From Branchiostoma floridae (lineage: Eukaryota; Chordata; Leptocardii; Amphioxiformes; Branchiostomatidae): a DNA stretch of 64,000 nt. Positions 51,501 to 62,400 of the stretch are shown here, in pieces (positions within the stretch are counted from its first letter, which is position 1; every line of letters starts with the position of its first letter). The stretch covers positions 15,170,659 through 15,234,658 of the forward strand of contig NC_049994.1 in NCBI RefSeq assembly GCF_000003815.2, written 5' to 3'. The notes beneath the pieces are model-generated. The model saw nothing but the letters and a program-made list of their open reading frames with translations. It searched no databases and was not told the DNA's origin. The translations under genes and the position numbers were made by a program.

Positions 51501-54161
51501 GGTAGCACTCTATCGTGGTTTCCCAGTGTTTGCTGTGCAGTATGGTGGGGAGTGTTTCGGGTCTGCTGATGGGCTCAACACCTTCAACAGGTACGGACCT
51601 TCCACATCCTGTTGGGCGGGCGGCGAAGGCGGGACTTGGGCAAACGATGTCTACAAGATTACAGGTCAGACTCTAGTAAATGGCGTACAGATGGAAGTGA
51701 CGTTTCCGTTATCACAATAATGTAACTGTATGTCTATTTCACCATTTATACTCACCCCAGGCTATTTGTTGCATGTTCAGTTACATTTTAAACTTCTTGA
51801 TAAATCAGACTTTTTGCTTTGGCCATCTTTTTTTTCACGTTATTGGCTCGCGTTAGTTTCAGTACACACTGATCACAAATAAATTCAGATTGATTTGCAA
51901 TCAGACTTAAGTTGGCCTATTGACCTAATTATAAAATCAAAACCGAAAGTCTTGCTGTAACATCAATGAAACACGCTAGCGGGTCCAAACTCCTATCGTT
52001 TCTTCAACTGTACGTCTAGTATGCCATGATTCAAGAACAGATTGTCGCAGCGTGCGATGCATGTAAAGGGGAGCCCAGTAGGAGTGGGTACCGGTACAGA
52101 AACTTCAGGTCCATGATAATTTCGAGCATACATTACTAAAAAATACTTACAACGGGGAGAAATACTTAAAAATTACAAACATTCGACACAGCGTACTAGC
52201 ATGAAGTAGTCTCTGTAGATGTAGTATGATACCATTTTCTTACATCAAATGGTGCCTTATTGCTACGACCTGTACTTAGCTTGTTTGTCATTTATTATGC
52301 AAAATAGGTCTTCATTTGCATGATTTCCCATCTATAAATGTTATTCTCATTCTCAGTTACATATGCCACATGTTTGAATAGTCCTATCATGGAACAGTTT
52401 ATAAAATTTCCTCATTGATTATGCAGAATAGATTCCGATTTGCATGATTACCACCTTATTATATCGAACATCACTTAAGCTTTCTACAGACCAAAAGTCA
52501 TGACAATTCGTACGCGTGGACCCCTTCTTGAGTTATTCCCTTTTAAACTCAGAAACTAAACCTCGACCGCTTACTACTTGCCCCAAGAGCTCTCTACCAC
52601 ACAATATTACGACCATAGCATGTTAAGAACTCGAGATATCAAAACCGAAAATTATGCCGCAGTATTGTAACAAGCTGCCGATGGGCCCAAAATCTAAACA
52701 TTTCAAGGTTAAGATACCTACCCACATACTAATTTATAATCAAAGTATAACCTATCCGATTAATAACCATTCCACTGAGATATGTTTGCGAAAAAGTCAA
52801 GCCAGACCCGCTCAGTAATTTCCCGCCAGAGCTGCTGCACAAATGAGTATGAAAATAGTCTGGTATTTCTTCTTTTACGACTTATCTATAATAACGTTTT
52901 TTGACTGCAGTGTGACCGGCTTGTGTTACCGTGCCTACAACAGAGAAAATAACTACGACGAGGCTTTGGCGACCTGCCAAGCTGACGGCGGCACTCTGGC
53001 TATGCCTCGCGACAACACAACCAACGACTTTCTTATCGAGTTGAAGAACGCTACGAACAGGAATGCCTATTTCTTTTTTGGACTTGACCGTAGGGATGGC
53101 TCGTGGAATTACGTAGATGGCGGAGAACTGTCGTACACCGACTGGGGTGAAGGGCAGCCGAATAATTATGGTGGATACAAGGAGGAATGTGGAACGTACT
53201 GGCCTGCAACACGAGGAAATAAATGGAACGATGGGCGCTGTTGGTCAAGGAATAGTTTTATCTGTGAAGTTGGTAAGTCAAGGTCATGATTTTAGTGTTT
53301 CTCCCGGCCTCGTAGTGAGGGCACTGACTAATAAAGTCATAAGCGAATGTAAAATCAGGTTATTTTCACTCGAGATTCGTCACGACCTTATATTTTTCCC
53401 AAGAGCACATTCATAAGAAAGTGTAGCTTGTATTAGAAGTGAAACTAGTTCTATAATAAAAATACACGTATGTGCTTTTTGACTGGCCTACACATGTTTA
53501 CACATTGAAGGTCTTGTTACTTGATACCTATTATGTAGTAAGAAGTTTATTTGCAAGTTCATACCCGAGGGCTGATACATGCAAGTACATAGAAGATATA
53601 CAAGTGACAATGGACAGTTATGAACAATATTCTACTCTAATACTATATAGTGTTGGCTATTTCTAAGCAGGTTGGGTTTGACTTCTGTTTTGGAAGCAGA
53701 GGGAGAGAAAAAGCCCCACATTTTCTAAGATTTGTGGGTTCTGCGATGTCAAGAGAAAATTGGCTTTCTGTTCGTCTTTGAATGTGGGGAAATTGGGATA
53801 TGTCTTCTCTAAACAAAGTGACTCTTTTGGTTTGGTTGGATGAACACTTGTTTCGCCTTCCACTGTTTAGCTGTACAGTATTTACATTTTTTTTTCACAC
53901 ACTGGTAATCTCGTCTTCCACTGCTTCAGATGTACAATATTTAAAATTCTTTCACAAACTGGTAATCTCTTTTCACTATTGTGTAAAAAAGTAATTAGCA
54001 CAAATGCTTAACACGTGGGGCAACTGGAGCCACATGCGGAGACAACCTATACTGTCCTTTTCTTCTTTGCAGTCGACCTTAACCTGAAGACGAAGTATGG
54101 CGCCATTTCAGTTAATTTAGTTACCAACCTGTGTTCCCATGTTATCTTTGTTCACAGCTAA
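45455..54161 (+). CDS. Gene E: secreted LamG + WSC-like + C-type lectin protein
   Basis: Exons 45455-45563 (signal peptide), 46112-46216 (linker), 46919-47276 and 49357-49658 (Laminin_G_3/pentraxin-like domain), 50468-50770 and 51362-51664 (two WSC-like modules) join in phase to 493 codons. Farther 3' lie a C-type lectin exon (52911-53272) and a likely terminal exon (54073-54161). The CTLD exon starts in phase 2 while the second WSC-like exon ends in phase 1, so the direct junction is out of frame: a connecting exon is missing from my model, an alternative splice is used, or the CTLD belongs to another transcript. An AATAAA at 54516-54521 is a good polyadenylation signal. It shares leader, linker and WSC-like modules with A, B and C, but carries different lectin folds. 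Confidence 0.75.
46112..46216 (+). CDS. Gene E exon 2: helical linker
   Basis: 105-bp phase 1-1 exon, RISVVKAKIDQAILRIA..., acceptor ttgccag, donor gtatga. Confidence 0.75.
46919..47276 (+). CDS. Gene E exon 3: LamG domain, first part
   Basis: 358-bp exon, phase 1 in, phase 2 out, donor gtacgt. GLWPLNARYGASDITGNGN, GAFLFSG, SYIDIPNNGKLDVRYSFT, then IYP-type strand; 86% or so alike to gene D by eye. Confidence 0.8.
47277..49356 (+). other. Gene E intron 3
   Basis: 2.1 kb, no exon seen. Contains the MITE at 47570-48112 and a (TA)n run at 49049-49070. Confidence 0.6.
47570..48112. mobile_element. MITE, intact relative of 6323-7418
   Basis: Starts aaggccccttcacacgagaa, ends ttcagcgtgaagaggccct; interior has repeated ...ggaatgccgtcag and cattccgg-type motifs. 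About 540 bp, no SINE inside. Confidence 0.78.
49357..49658 (+). CDS. Gene E exon 4: LamG domain, second part
   Basis: 302-bp exon, phase 2-1, acceptor gttgcag, donor gtgagt. WNYVGCTYDNETG, ARELHIGVAEVASL, RCFAGCIACLQLYDYAMTQEQI. It has three Cys (VGC, RC, GC) absent from the gene D copy, suggesting added disulphides. Confidence 0.8.
49659..50467 (+). other. Gene E intron 4
   Basis: No exon. G run at about 49711-49724; the block ggtccgccatcttggatttt at 50033 recurs at 8773 and 22886 and is a dispersed repeat. Confidence 0.6.
50468..50770 (+). CDS. Gene E exon 5: WSC-like module E1
   Basis: 303-bp phase 1-1 exon, acceptor cacacag, donor gtcaga. GCWRDTRSRAIPTLEG, NPIEKC, AVQYGGEC, TAC, DGEGG, NEVYKIT. 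Confidence 0.82.
51362..51664 (+). CDS. Gene E exon 6: WSC-like module E2
   Basis: 303-bp phase 1-1 exon, acceptor gacacag, donor gtcaga. Same module; the DGEGG loop reads AGGEGG. Read-through would add QTLVNGVQMEVTFPLSQ and stop at 51718-51720. Confidence 0.8.
52010..52080 (+). pseudogene. Vestigial LamG second-exon 3' end
   Basis: A degenerate copy of the last about 65 bp of the LamG second exon (the LQLYDYAMTQEQIVAARDACK part, with an in-frame TAG and base changes) between WSC-like module E2 and the CTLD exon. It indicates that a further LamG cassette once stood here. Confidence 0.65.
52911..53272 (+). CDS. C-type lectin domain exon (probably gene E)
   Basis: 362-bp exon, acceptor ttgactgcag, donor gtaagt, phase 2 in and phase 1 out. 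Complete CTLD: LCYRAYNRENNYDEALATC, GGTLAMPRD, FFGLDRRDGSW, EGQPNN, ECGTYW, KWND and FICEV. The WND Ca2+-site motif is kept; the EPN/QPD position reads QPN, so sugar preference cannot be read off. Confidence 0.85.
53273..54072 (+). other. Gap between CTLD exon and terminal exon
   Basis: No further exon recognised. Confidence 0.5.
54073..54161 (+). CDS. Likely terminal exon of gene E
   Basis: After a strong tract cttttcttctttgcag the frame reads VDLNLKTKYGAISV... for 29 codons to TAA at 54159-54161, starting in the phase 1 needed by the CTLD exon. A paralogous acceptor and short frame occur at 44869-44902. AATAAA follows at 54516. Confidence 0.5.
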
Positions 54162-54515
54162 TTGATCTCTTTAAATTCAGGGTCGTCGTTTTGCCTTAGT
54201 CAGAAACTAATCTTATAATACGAACTGGAATTTTAATCATTTATACTAATCAGTCTCCAACAGATCCTTTTGAGGGATGTGAAAATAGTTGACCTCTGAC
54301 CTGATAAACTTTTTACTATATTCTTTCTTCTGTTGTGAAGTTTGCTTTTCTACTAGGTTTTATACTGTTTGATCTACCGTCTGTCATACATGTGTATGTT
54401 TTAGTGTACATGTATCAATGCATTATTTCTACATGAATGTTCAACCTGTATGTTTCATATAACCCAAAAATCGGCAATAATGTGTGTTAACTCTGTATTG
54501 CTTGGATGTAATTTC

Positions 54516-54521
54516 AATAAA
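54516..54521 (+). terminator. Polyadenylation signal, gene E
   Basis: AATAAA followed by a T/G-rich region, 355 bp after the proposed stop. Confidence 0.5.
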
Positions 54522-54698
54522 CAATGTGAAAATATTAGAATGCAGAAACACAAAGGGCCAAACATGACATTCACCTTTTGTACTTCATAGGGTCACACTG
54601 ACTTGACAAAATACTCTGGACCCCTAAACCTATTGCCTTAATCTAAATGATCACTAGAGTCGTAAAATTAAATGAACAAATTTGGATTTTCTGTGTAT

Positions 54699-54704
54699 TT
54701 TATT
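54699..54704 (-). terminator. Possible polyadenylation signal of the NIK-like gene
   Basis: AATAAA on the minus strand about 1.4 kb after the NIK-like stop at 56090, implying a long 3' UTR that converges on gene E. Other weaker sites may be used instead. Confidence 0.3.
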
Positions 54705-56089
54705 GACTACAAAGTCATGGTTATTACAGCTATCCACCACAACACACGCCACCACATTTTCATGTAACGTGTAACTTTTAAGTGATACTGGGCAATATCT
54801 AACGCACAAAAAGTGTTAGTCACCACTTAGAAGTGGGGCGGTAACAAAACTGCTATGTAATGTAACTTTAAGATATCCGCTTAAAAGACAGTCAGAACTT
54901 TTCAACTTAGGTTCTTGACACCAAGATCAATGGATTGACTTGAAACTCAGAATTTATAAATTTTTGACCACAATTACAAATTCCTAGTATCCTCATCACA
55001 ATTTCTTTTAAAAGAGACTGATTGGGATCTCATCCCAAAGACGCAATGATTATGCCAGCTAAAAACAATCTCTATCCTAACACATCTATTCATACACCTG
55101 ATCTTAATTCTCTACCAACAAAGGTCTCATGTCAAATAATGTAGAGACATCTTGATGTCCCTTTTTGCATTTCAGGGAATGTATATCCCGTACACAAAAC
55201 CTGCGTGTTCTCGTTTGTATTTACATGTACTTGTAGATAAGCTTTGAAACAGTCTTTTTTTTTATAATTGTGTGTCAAAAATTCTCTAAAAACAATCCCT
55301 GAAATGCAAATAGGGGCACCATTATCGTGTAAGCTCTGTAGCCCAATGCAAAGTACAGAAAAAAATAATATGAGATATATTTGTGCAACTTGCACTGCAA
55401 GGCCAAATTAGTGAAGTTTCATACTAAATATCTAACTTACACACAGAAGAGATCACAAGAGGTACATGTAACAGTACCACTATGCAAATGCCTAATATTT
55501 TATATCACCAACTCAGATAATATTCCAAATACATTACATTCTTTAAAAGGTAATAATATATAAAATCTTCAGACATGCAAATTCAATCTATTCCTTATAT
55601 TTTATCAAAAATCTTTCACAAAGATTTTAAGTACTAATCTTATATTTCAATTGAATGTACACAAAAATCACAAGTGAAACTGAAAAAAAGGCCATCTCAT
55701 ATATAGCAATGAAGACAATGTTTCCTGTGTATTTCATACTGCTCATTAAGTAGTTCCTATTCCTTATCTATAGAATATATATATGTATAGAATAGTAAAG
55801 TGCTGTTTCTGTAGCAGGGTAATTTTACAAGGAGTGGTTCCTAACCATTCTAGTTTAACGTGCTGGAAGCACCTCAGCAAACATGGAACTTCATTTTACG
55901 TCTCTTTTGAAAGACGGATGATTTTTTTCAAATCAGGCAGAAACAATCATTTTCTAGTAACTACAACTACATTTTCTTTCTTAATTCATAACTGAGAAAA
56001 CAAGGAAAAGTCAAAATGCCATTTTAGCCAGTGAGGAAAGCTAAAGCCTGATTAATTGACTAATGTCAACATGTCAGGTACAAGAAATC

Positions 56090-56415
56090 TCAATCAAAAC
56101 AGGGAAACATCCTCTCCCCCTCCCCCTGGTACTCCAGGATGCACTGCTCATTGATACACCACTTCCAGCTCTCCCCAGCCACCGCCACGACCTCCACAGA
56201 CAGCTCCTGACCTACGACCCATGACCCCTGCTCTCCCACGGTGGCGTCGGCACTGATGAATGTTCCATCAGTGTGAACGATGGTGAAGCGGTCAAACCCG
56301 TCGTGTGACTGGATGCTGTTAGCCACTCCCTCGCACAGCTCTACGATAGTCTTGGCAGGCTTCACGCGGCATTGGCAGAGGGTGTTGCCGCGATCGAGAA
56401 ACCTCACCAGCACTC
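56090..56415 (-). CDS. MAP3K14-like: NIK-like terminal exon: C-terminal domain
   Basis: 326-bp exon ending TGA at 56090-56092. Encodes the beta-rich NIK C-terminal domain (GVLVRFLDRGNTL, VELCEGVANSIQ, FTIVHTDGTF, SWKWCINEQ). In vertebrates this region takes part in TRAF and IKK interactions. Confidence 0.82.
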
Positions 56416-59400
56416 CTGTAGAACACAACAGAGACATCTAAGTCTCACCTTAACAATTCATCACCATCTAGTTGAGTTAATCACCCCAACCAAGTTCACT
56501 TTAACTCTCAAATACAGTCAAAACTGGCCTAGACAACCACTTGGGACCAATAAAATCTGGTCTAAGTGGGCAGGTGATCACATACACTACAGTATAGATT
56601 ATTCATGCTTGTGTCTATGTCCAACCTGAACTACATTGTACATGTACTAGTGATCACCTCAAAATGCCACCTGGTCATTGTGATCCGTTCTGGGTGGTCA
56701 TATTAATTTCTCCATCAAGAAAATAAAAAGCATTAATCACTTAGAAGAAAATAAAAATCGTGCAATCACAAAGTGCTATTACCTGAAGAGCCACTGGACT
56801 CCGCAGAGCTACTGGAGATAGTCCTGGAGATGATGTTCTGGGGGTCAGAGGGCGATGGGGTTCCTGACTCCACCCCGGACGAGGTACCGTACTCCAACAC
56901 TCGATCCTTCAGAACATGAAAAGAAATATCATAATTTAAGATGAGTATTATCTTCATTTTGGAGGGCAGGTTTGTATCTATGTATGTTTTTGTTCGAACA
57001 ACATAACTCAAGAATGCCTGCATGGCTTGTCTTCATATTTGGTATGCGGGTAAGTCTTGATGGGACCTCAAAATAAATACATTTACGCTTGATACATTAC
57101 TGCTGCAGAACTTCCAGTTTTGATACAGTTATTATAAACACGCTATGGCCGTGATCTTTGAGTTAGCATACATGCTATCTCTATCTGTGAATAAAGAATG
57201 ATTTTACTACTAGGGACAGAAAGTAAGTGTTATAGGTTTGGGTCTCCTAGTGGCCTTTTTAAAAAACACGGGATCCTTTTTTCATGCAGGGAAAAAGTTT
57301 CTGAAAATTACTGCAACATTTATACAGAACAATAAGGATACCTCTGGTTGGTCCTTGCCCCCGAGGTAAGAGGATGCTGACAGCTGACTCGCCCTCTCCA
57401 TCAGCTCCTCCTGCTCATCCAGATCATCCACCTCCTGCAACCGGGCCATCAGGAACTCTAAACACAAGGAAAACAAGCTGTTACTGTAAATGCATTTAAT
57501 TTTGCGGGGATTTAATTTCGCGGTAGCGGGTAAAAGGACTTTTTGCGGTGGTTTTAAGTTCACCATACACTGTAGTCTCTTACTGCCATGGAAAAATGTT
57601 CACGGTGGTTTTAAGTTCGCGGGGAAGCGACCACCGCCAAAACCGCGAACATTAAACCACCGCGAAAGTTTCTGCATTTACGGTATTTTATCAGATCTGT
57701 TTAAACTTAAGGCCATGTTGACTTGATTAGATGGATTACATCCTCTGCGAATCCCAAAACTTATGCGAGCGTGCGAATAAAAAAAGATTTGACCGAAAAA
57801 AAAAGTTGGCCTTCATTACGAAATCTAAGCAGTCTGAACAGCAGGTTGAACAAAATGACAAACAAGACATCAGCTAGAAATACAAAATCCTGGAAACTCC
57901 AAAATGATTATCCAATTGCTAAATATTACATCATTAAACACATCATTATGGATTTTTTTCTTTTCTCTGGAAAAAAAAAAGATGCACATCTTTATTTGTA
58001 GTGATATCAAATTGTGGTACAAATGAATCGTTGGATAACACTGAACTCAAGTGATCAAAATCACATCAACACTTTGTGATATAATATAAAGCCATCCAAA
58101 GATAAACTCACCATTTAAGAGCTGTTCCTCCACTTCCTCTACACTCTGGCTTGACGTACGGGACGCTTCACGTGCCAACGTCCGGCTGGCAATTCCACCA
58201 GAACTCTTCCTCTCTAGGGTGGGGAGGGGGGCATCTGCTGGACTCTCGAGGTCAAACAATGACCCCTTCTTCGGACTACCCTGGGTCGTGAGCGACCCTT
58301 CCGTACTGGGCGAGCTGGCAGCCACTAGGGGTGACTCTGGAGGGGTTTGTGGACAGGGGTTGTTCATTTCTGCTGTTGGGTGGGTGGTGTTGAGGGCGGC
58401 AGTTACTTCTTCCTTCTCGTCTGGGGTGTGGAGGGGGTGGGAGAAGGCACAGGCCAGACGGACGCGGGATCGATTCCCGAAGGCCTGCAGGGAAGCAGGT
58501 TGGGTGGGAGGGGGGTTTGGAGTGTTGGCAAACAGCACATTGTGCATCATGGCAGGTAGGGACTGCAGACCAGCTGCAGGTTGCAAGGCCACAGCTTCAA
58601 TCGTGGCGGTCACAGCCATGCCATCTGCTGTAACGTGAAGAAAACAATAGGACGTCAGATTCTTACATTCATTTTCAAATGTCAGTAAACTTAGCTTATT
58701 CTGCCATCAAAATTCGTCCCTTAAAATGCAGGAAATAGGGCTTTAGGAGGTAAAGGTTTTAAAATTTTTCTGGGGGGGAGCACAACCTCATACCACGCTA
58801 GGATTGTCATGGCTTCCTCACTAATATTTTCCCCCCAATAACACACACGAATTTACTGCCACTATCTAGCTCTGAATTAAGATTAAAATGTAAAGTGTAA
58901 TAGCAGGACAAAGTCTGTTTCTGTGAATCACACTTTAACAGGACTGAAATGAATGAAAAACTTACCTGTGAGTCCTTGCACACCTTGCAGCACTTGCGGC
59001 ATCTTGTGTTTGTCAGTCTCTGCCAGGTAGATGTCTTCCATGGATTCCTCTCCACTGTGGAACAGGCTGCCCCCAGCACCTAAGCCAGGTAGGGAAGGTG
59101 GGGTGATGTTCTGACGCACCTGGAGAACTGATGCACTGCCGAGTTTGGTTTCTGCATGTGCAAGGGAGGCTGCTTGTGGAACTGGTAGAGTGGTGACCAT
59201 CTCTTCAGGTGTGTAGCTGACTCTGCTTTCTGGAGGAGAGGGACTAGTGACCATCTCTGTAAGCGCGCGCTGTTGTTGTAGCTCACGTTCTTGCCCAGGG
59301 TTCTTGGTTGGGGTCAGAAGTTTTGAAGCAGGGACTGTTGTCATATGCTGCTCTTTGCTTTCTTGTGCCTGTAAGGGACAGGTCACAATCTCTGAAAGAG

Positions 59401-62400
59401 CACACTGTGGTTGTAGCTGACTTTCTAGCTGACTCTCTTGCCCAGGGATGTTGGTTGGAAGTACATCAAGAGTTGCGTTATCCAGTTCTTTGTTGCTGGC
59501 CTTCTCTACTATGGTATCTGCTGGGAGATCTTGAATCATCAGAGGCTGGGGTGAGATGGTTGCTGACTTGTCCAGCATCAGGAGCTGGTTTGAAGGGTCT
59601 TCTATCTTGTGTGACGTCAGGCTGTGCCCTGTGTCAGGACATTGCTGTTGCGCTGTGACATCTAGTCTTCCCTCTGGTGTGAGACGTCGCTGTTCGGTCA
59701 AATGGGTATCTGCAGAGCTTGTACTAGGGGCTTCGCCACTGGTACAGTCTTCCATGGAGCTCACTGGAGGAAAAGCTTCCACTGTGACATCCTGGGTGTT
59801 TTGAGGTTCTTGGGTTACATCTGGGTGGGTCACGCTTCCCTCGTCATCAACTGAAAAGCAAGAAAGCAACTCATAAGCCAATGTTTCTTTACTTGTAAGC
59901 CACCATCACTCCAAACCAGACCTGTCTCCAGCTTTTACCTTCTTTCTGTCCTACTCCTTCTGTGGGAGCCCATGTTGTTAATTTTTGTAGTTAAATCTGT
60001 CATTTTAAGCTTAATAAAACATATTTCATCATCAATTCATGCCTTGAAGTTCGGATTTATTGAATTTTTTCGTTGCAACACACAAATTTCTGTCCAGGGA
60101 CAGAGGGAGGGAAGGGTCCAGGAGACAGCTCTGCTCCAAACAAGCCTTAAGTTCCAACCCAGACGGTTTACACCTTGAAAATGCTCTTGCTGTATCCTCC
60201 ACCAGTGTGTGGAAGTTCACCCCTATAGTTGAGTGGGCTAGTCCAGTATATTACAGCTGTGAACATGGGAGAGGATTAGTCTATTTGCAGCATAGGTTGG
60301 TTGCCTCTCCATGCTACAGAACCCACCAGCGTAAGTGATGATAAAAACAGAAACCTGAGGAAAGTTGCAATTGTGCATGTGAGTCAGAAATCCAGGCCTG
60401 CCATGTTGCCAAACATCACCACCGTTCTACGAATGAAAAAGATTGTCTTAGATCAAAAGAGAGAGCTTCAAATTGAGCCCACACTACTAAACTAGAAGTT
60501 GCACAGAACAAACACCCAAGGAAAGATCTCTCGATAATATGACATAAGCGAAAAGACTTACAAAGTGTTATGGTTGTAAAAGAATGAAACCAAAACATTG
60601 TACATTGTACAAGAACGAAAAAGCTGCAGGCAAAAAAGACATGATAAATCTGTAAGGCTAGTTGACCTCTATCCGCAGGGTAACCTATATCCGTTGTGTC
60701 TAAAAACAGGATATTTAGGGGTATCAACTTGACAGTTTGAAATTGCAGTATTTTCCAAATATATTGCAGTTTGACACTATCTGTCGATTTGATATCCTTT
60801 GATACCTTGTTGTTAAAACAACGGATATAGGTTACCTCATGGATAAAGGCGAACTGGTGTCAATAAAAAGAGTGCTTCCTAATCCTACTCTGACCTCTGA
60901 GGAAAGTAAAACCTCACACCAATTATAGTAACAAAAACTTACCAAGGTTTACCTTAGATATTCAAGACGTGAGAAAAGTCTTAGGACTCTCAATACACAA
61001 AATCAAGGAGCTTTCAACAAATTCACTCACTTCCATAGGGCTGTTCCCTCCTGTGTGCACCCTCCCCATGGCTGTTCCCTCCACCCCTGTTCAGCAGCAT
61101 GTACCCCTGGCCACCCTGCTCCTCGGGTGTTACGATCACGTCCGTCGCGCTGTCCCAACGCTCCTGGAGATCCTCAGGTTGGGAGGGTCCTGTTTGGATG
61201 AGATTAGATTGGATTAGGCCTAGGAAAATTTGTGATGTTTCCTGTTTCAGTCATGAAAAAAATTAGGGTCGGCAGGTAAGGATTATCTTTTTTTTTTTCC
61301 ATCATTTTCTTTTAAGGCTTTGGCCAAAATTCTAGTAAAACTGAGACAATTAAATATTTTATGCCAAACTTAAATTTTGTGCCTAATGGGCACAAATCTG
61401 TGGAATCTGATGCATTGTCCTTCATTAGATAGGATGTAGTTTTTACGTACAGATTTTGGCCCACCCCCCAAAAAAAGCTAGGGTTGCAGGTTTTTCTAAG
61501 GTTGGTTGGGAAATATTAACACAACATATGATAGTCACTCAACTGTTTTCATTTGCTTAGGGACTCTACCGTTAGCGAGAAATTGCTCATGATGTCAGTC
61601 ATACAAGCAGATTACCCTGCACATTAAGGTGAACTATCATCATAGTTGAACATGTCTGTTGAACACTATTAGAACTTTTATGACATCAGCATTGAACTGT
61701 TGAGGTGGTTTCTCACCCTGTTGATCCTGGTCCAGATCATCCATGATCCTCCTCAGCTCGGAGGTGGTTGGTCCATACCCGCCCCCCGATGCCTGGGGAG
61801 CCAGCTGGGGGGAGTAGGGGGGCGTGAGGTCCTGGGGGGACGTCTCTGTCGGGCTGGGAGGACCCGACCCTACTGCACTGTACACTGTGATAGAAGGAAA
61901 ATTAAAGTCAAACATTATCAATCAAAAATACCTACAAAAGAGAACAGTTATTCATAATTTCAATCATCACCAATCCATGGCTAGATTACATGTAAGCAGT
62001 GATCATCCCCTACAAATTGAAGTTGCAAGATACCACCAGGCTCCTCCGAATAAAAGACCCTGTATACTTTGTAACTCCAACCGTATAGAAAATGATGTCC
62101 ATTAATTTTGATATTAGTGTTCTTTATGCAATGATATACATGTACACAATTCTTTAACCAGTGCTCTCAATGTAGACGTAAACAGCTAACCAAAGACTAA
62201 CTATTTGTTTGTATAATGACAGGCAGACGACATTGTACCAAAAAAACTCTGGGAGTTTTATGAACACCAGTTTTAAGAAGAGGGATGAGGCAATTTCAAA
62301 ATGCCACTTCAATACCAATGGACTAGTCTGTATGCACAATGGTCTATAGAAACAGAGATGGCCACCACCCATATACATGACGGAAGGACATCAACTTCAC

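Larger units (their letters stand above)
54162..56089. other. Convergent 3' UTR region of gene E and the NIK-like gene
   Basis: AT-rich, no coding sequence seen; contains the two opposing polyadenylation signals. Confidence 0.5.

Noticed and set aside
52843..52910. CTLD exon as a separate gene starting at ATG 52843 with its own leader
   Set aside because: The stretch contains a clear polypyrimidine tract and acceptor (gttttttgactgcag) directly before the CTLD, which argues for intron; not excluded completely.
58219..58638. Plus-strand open frames opposite the NIK-like exons
   Set aside because: They are antisense shadows of G/C-rich coding exons and lack splice or domain support.
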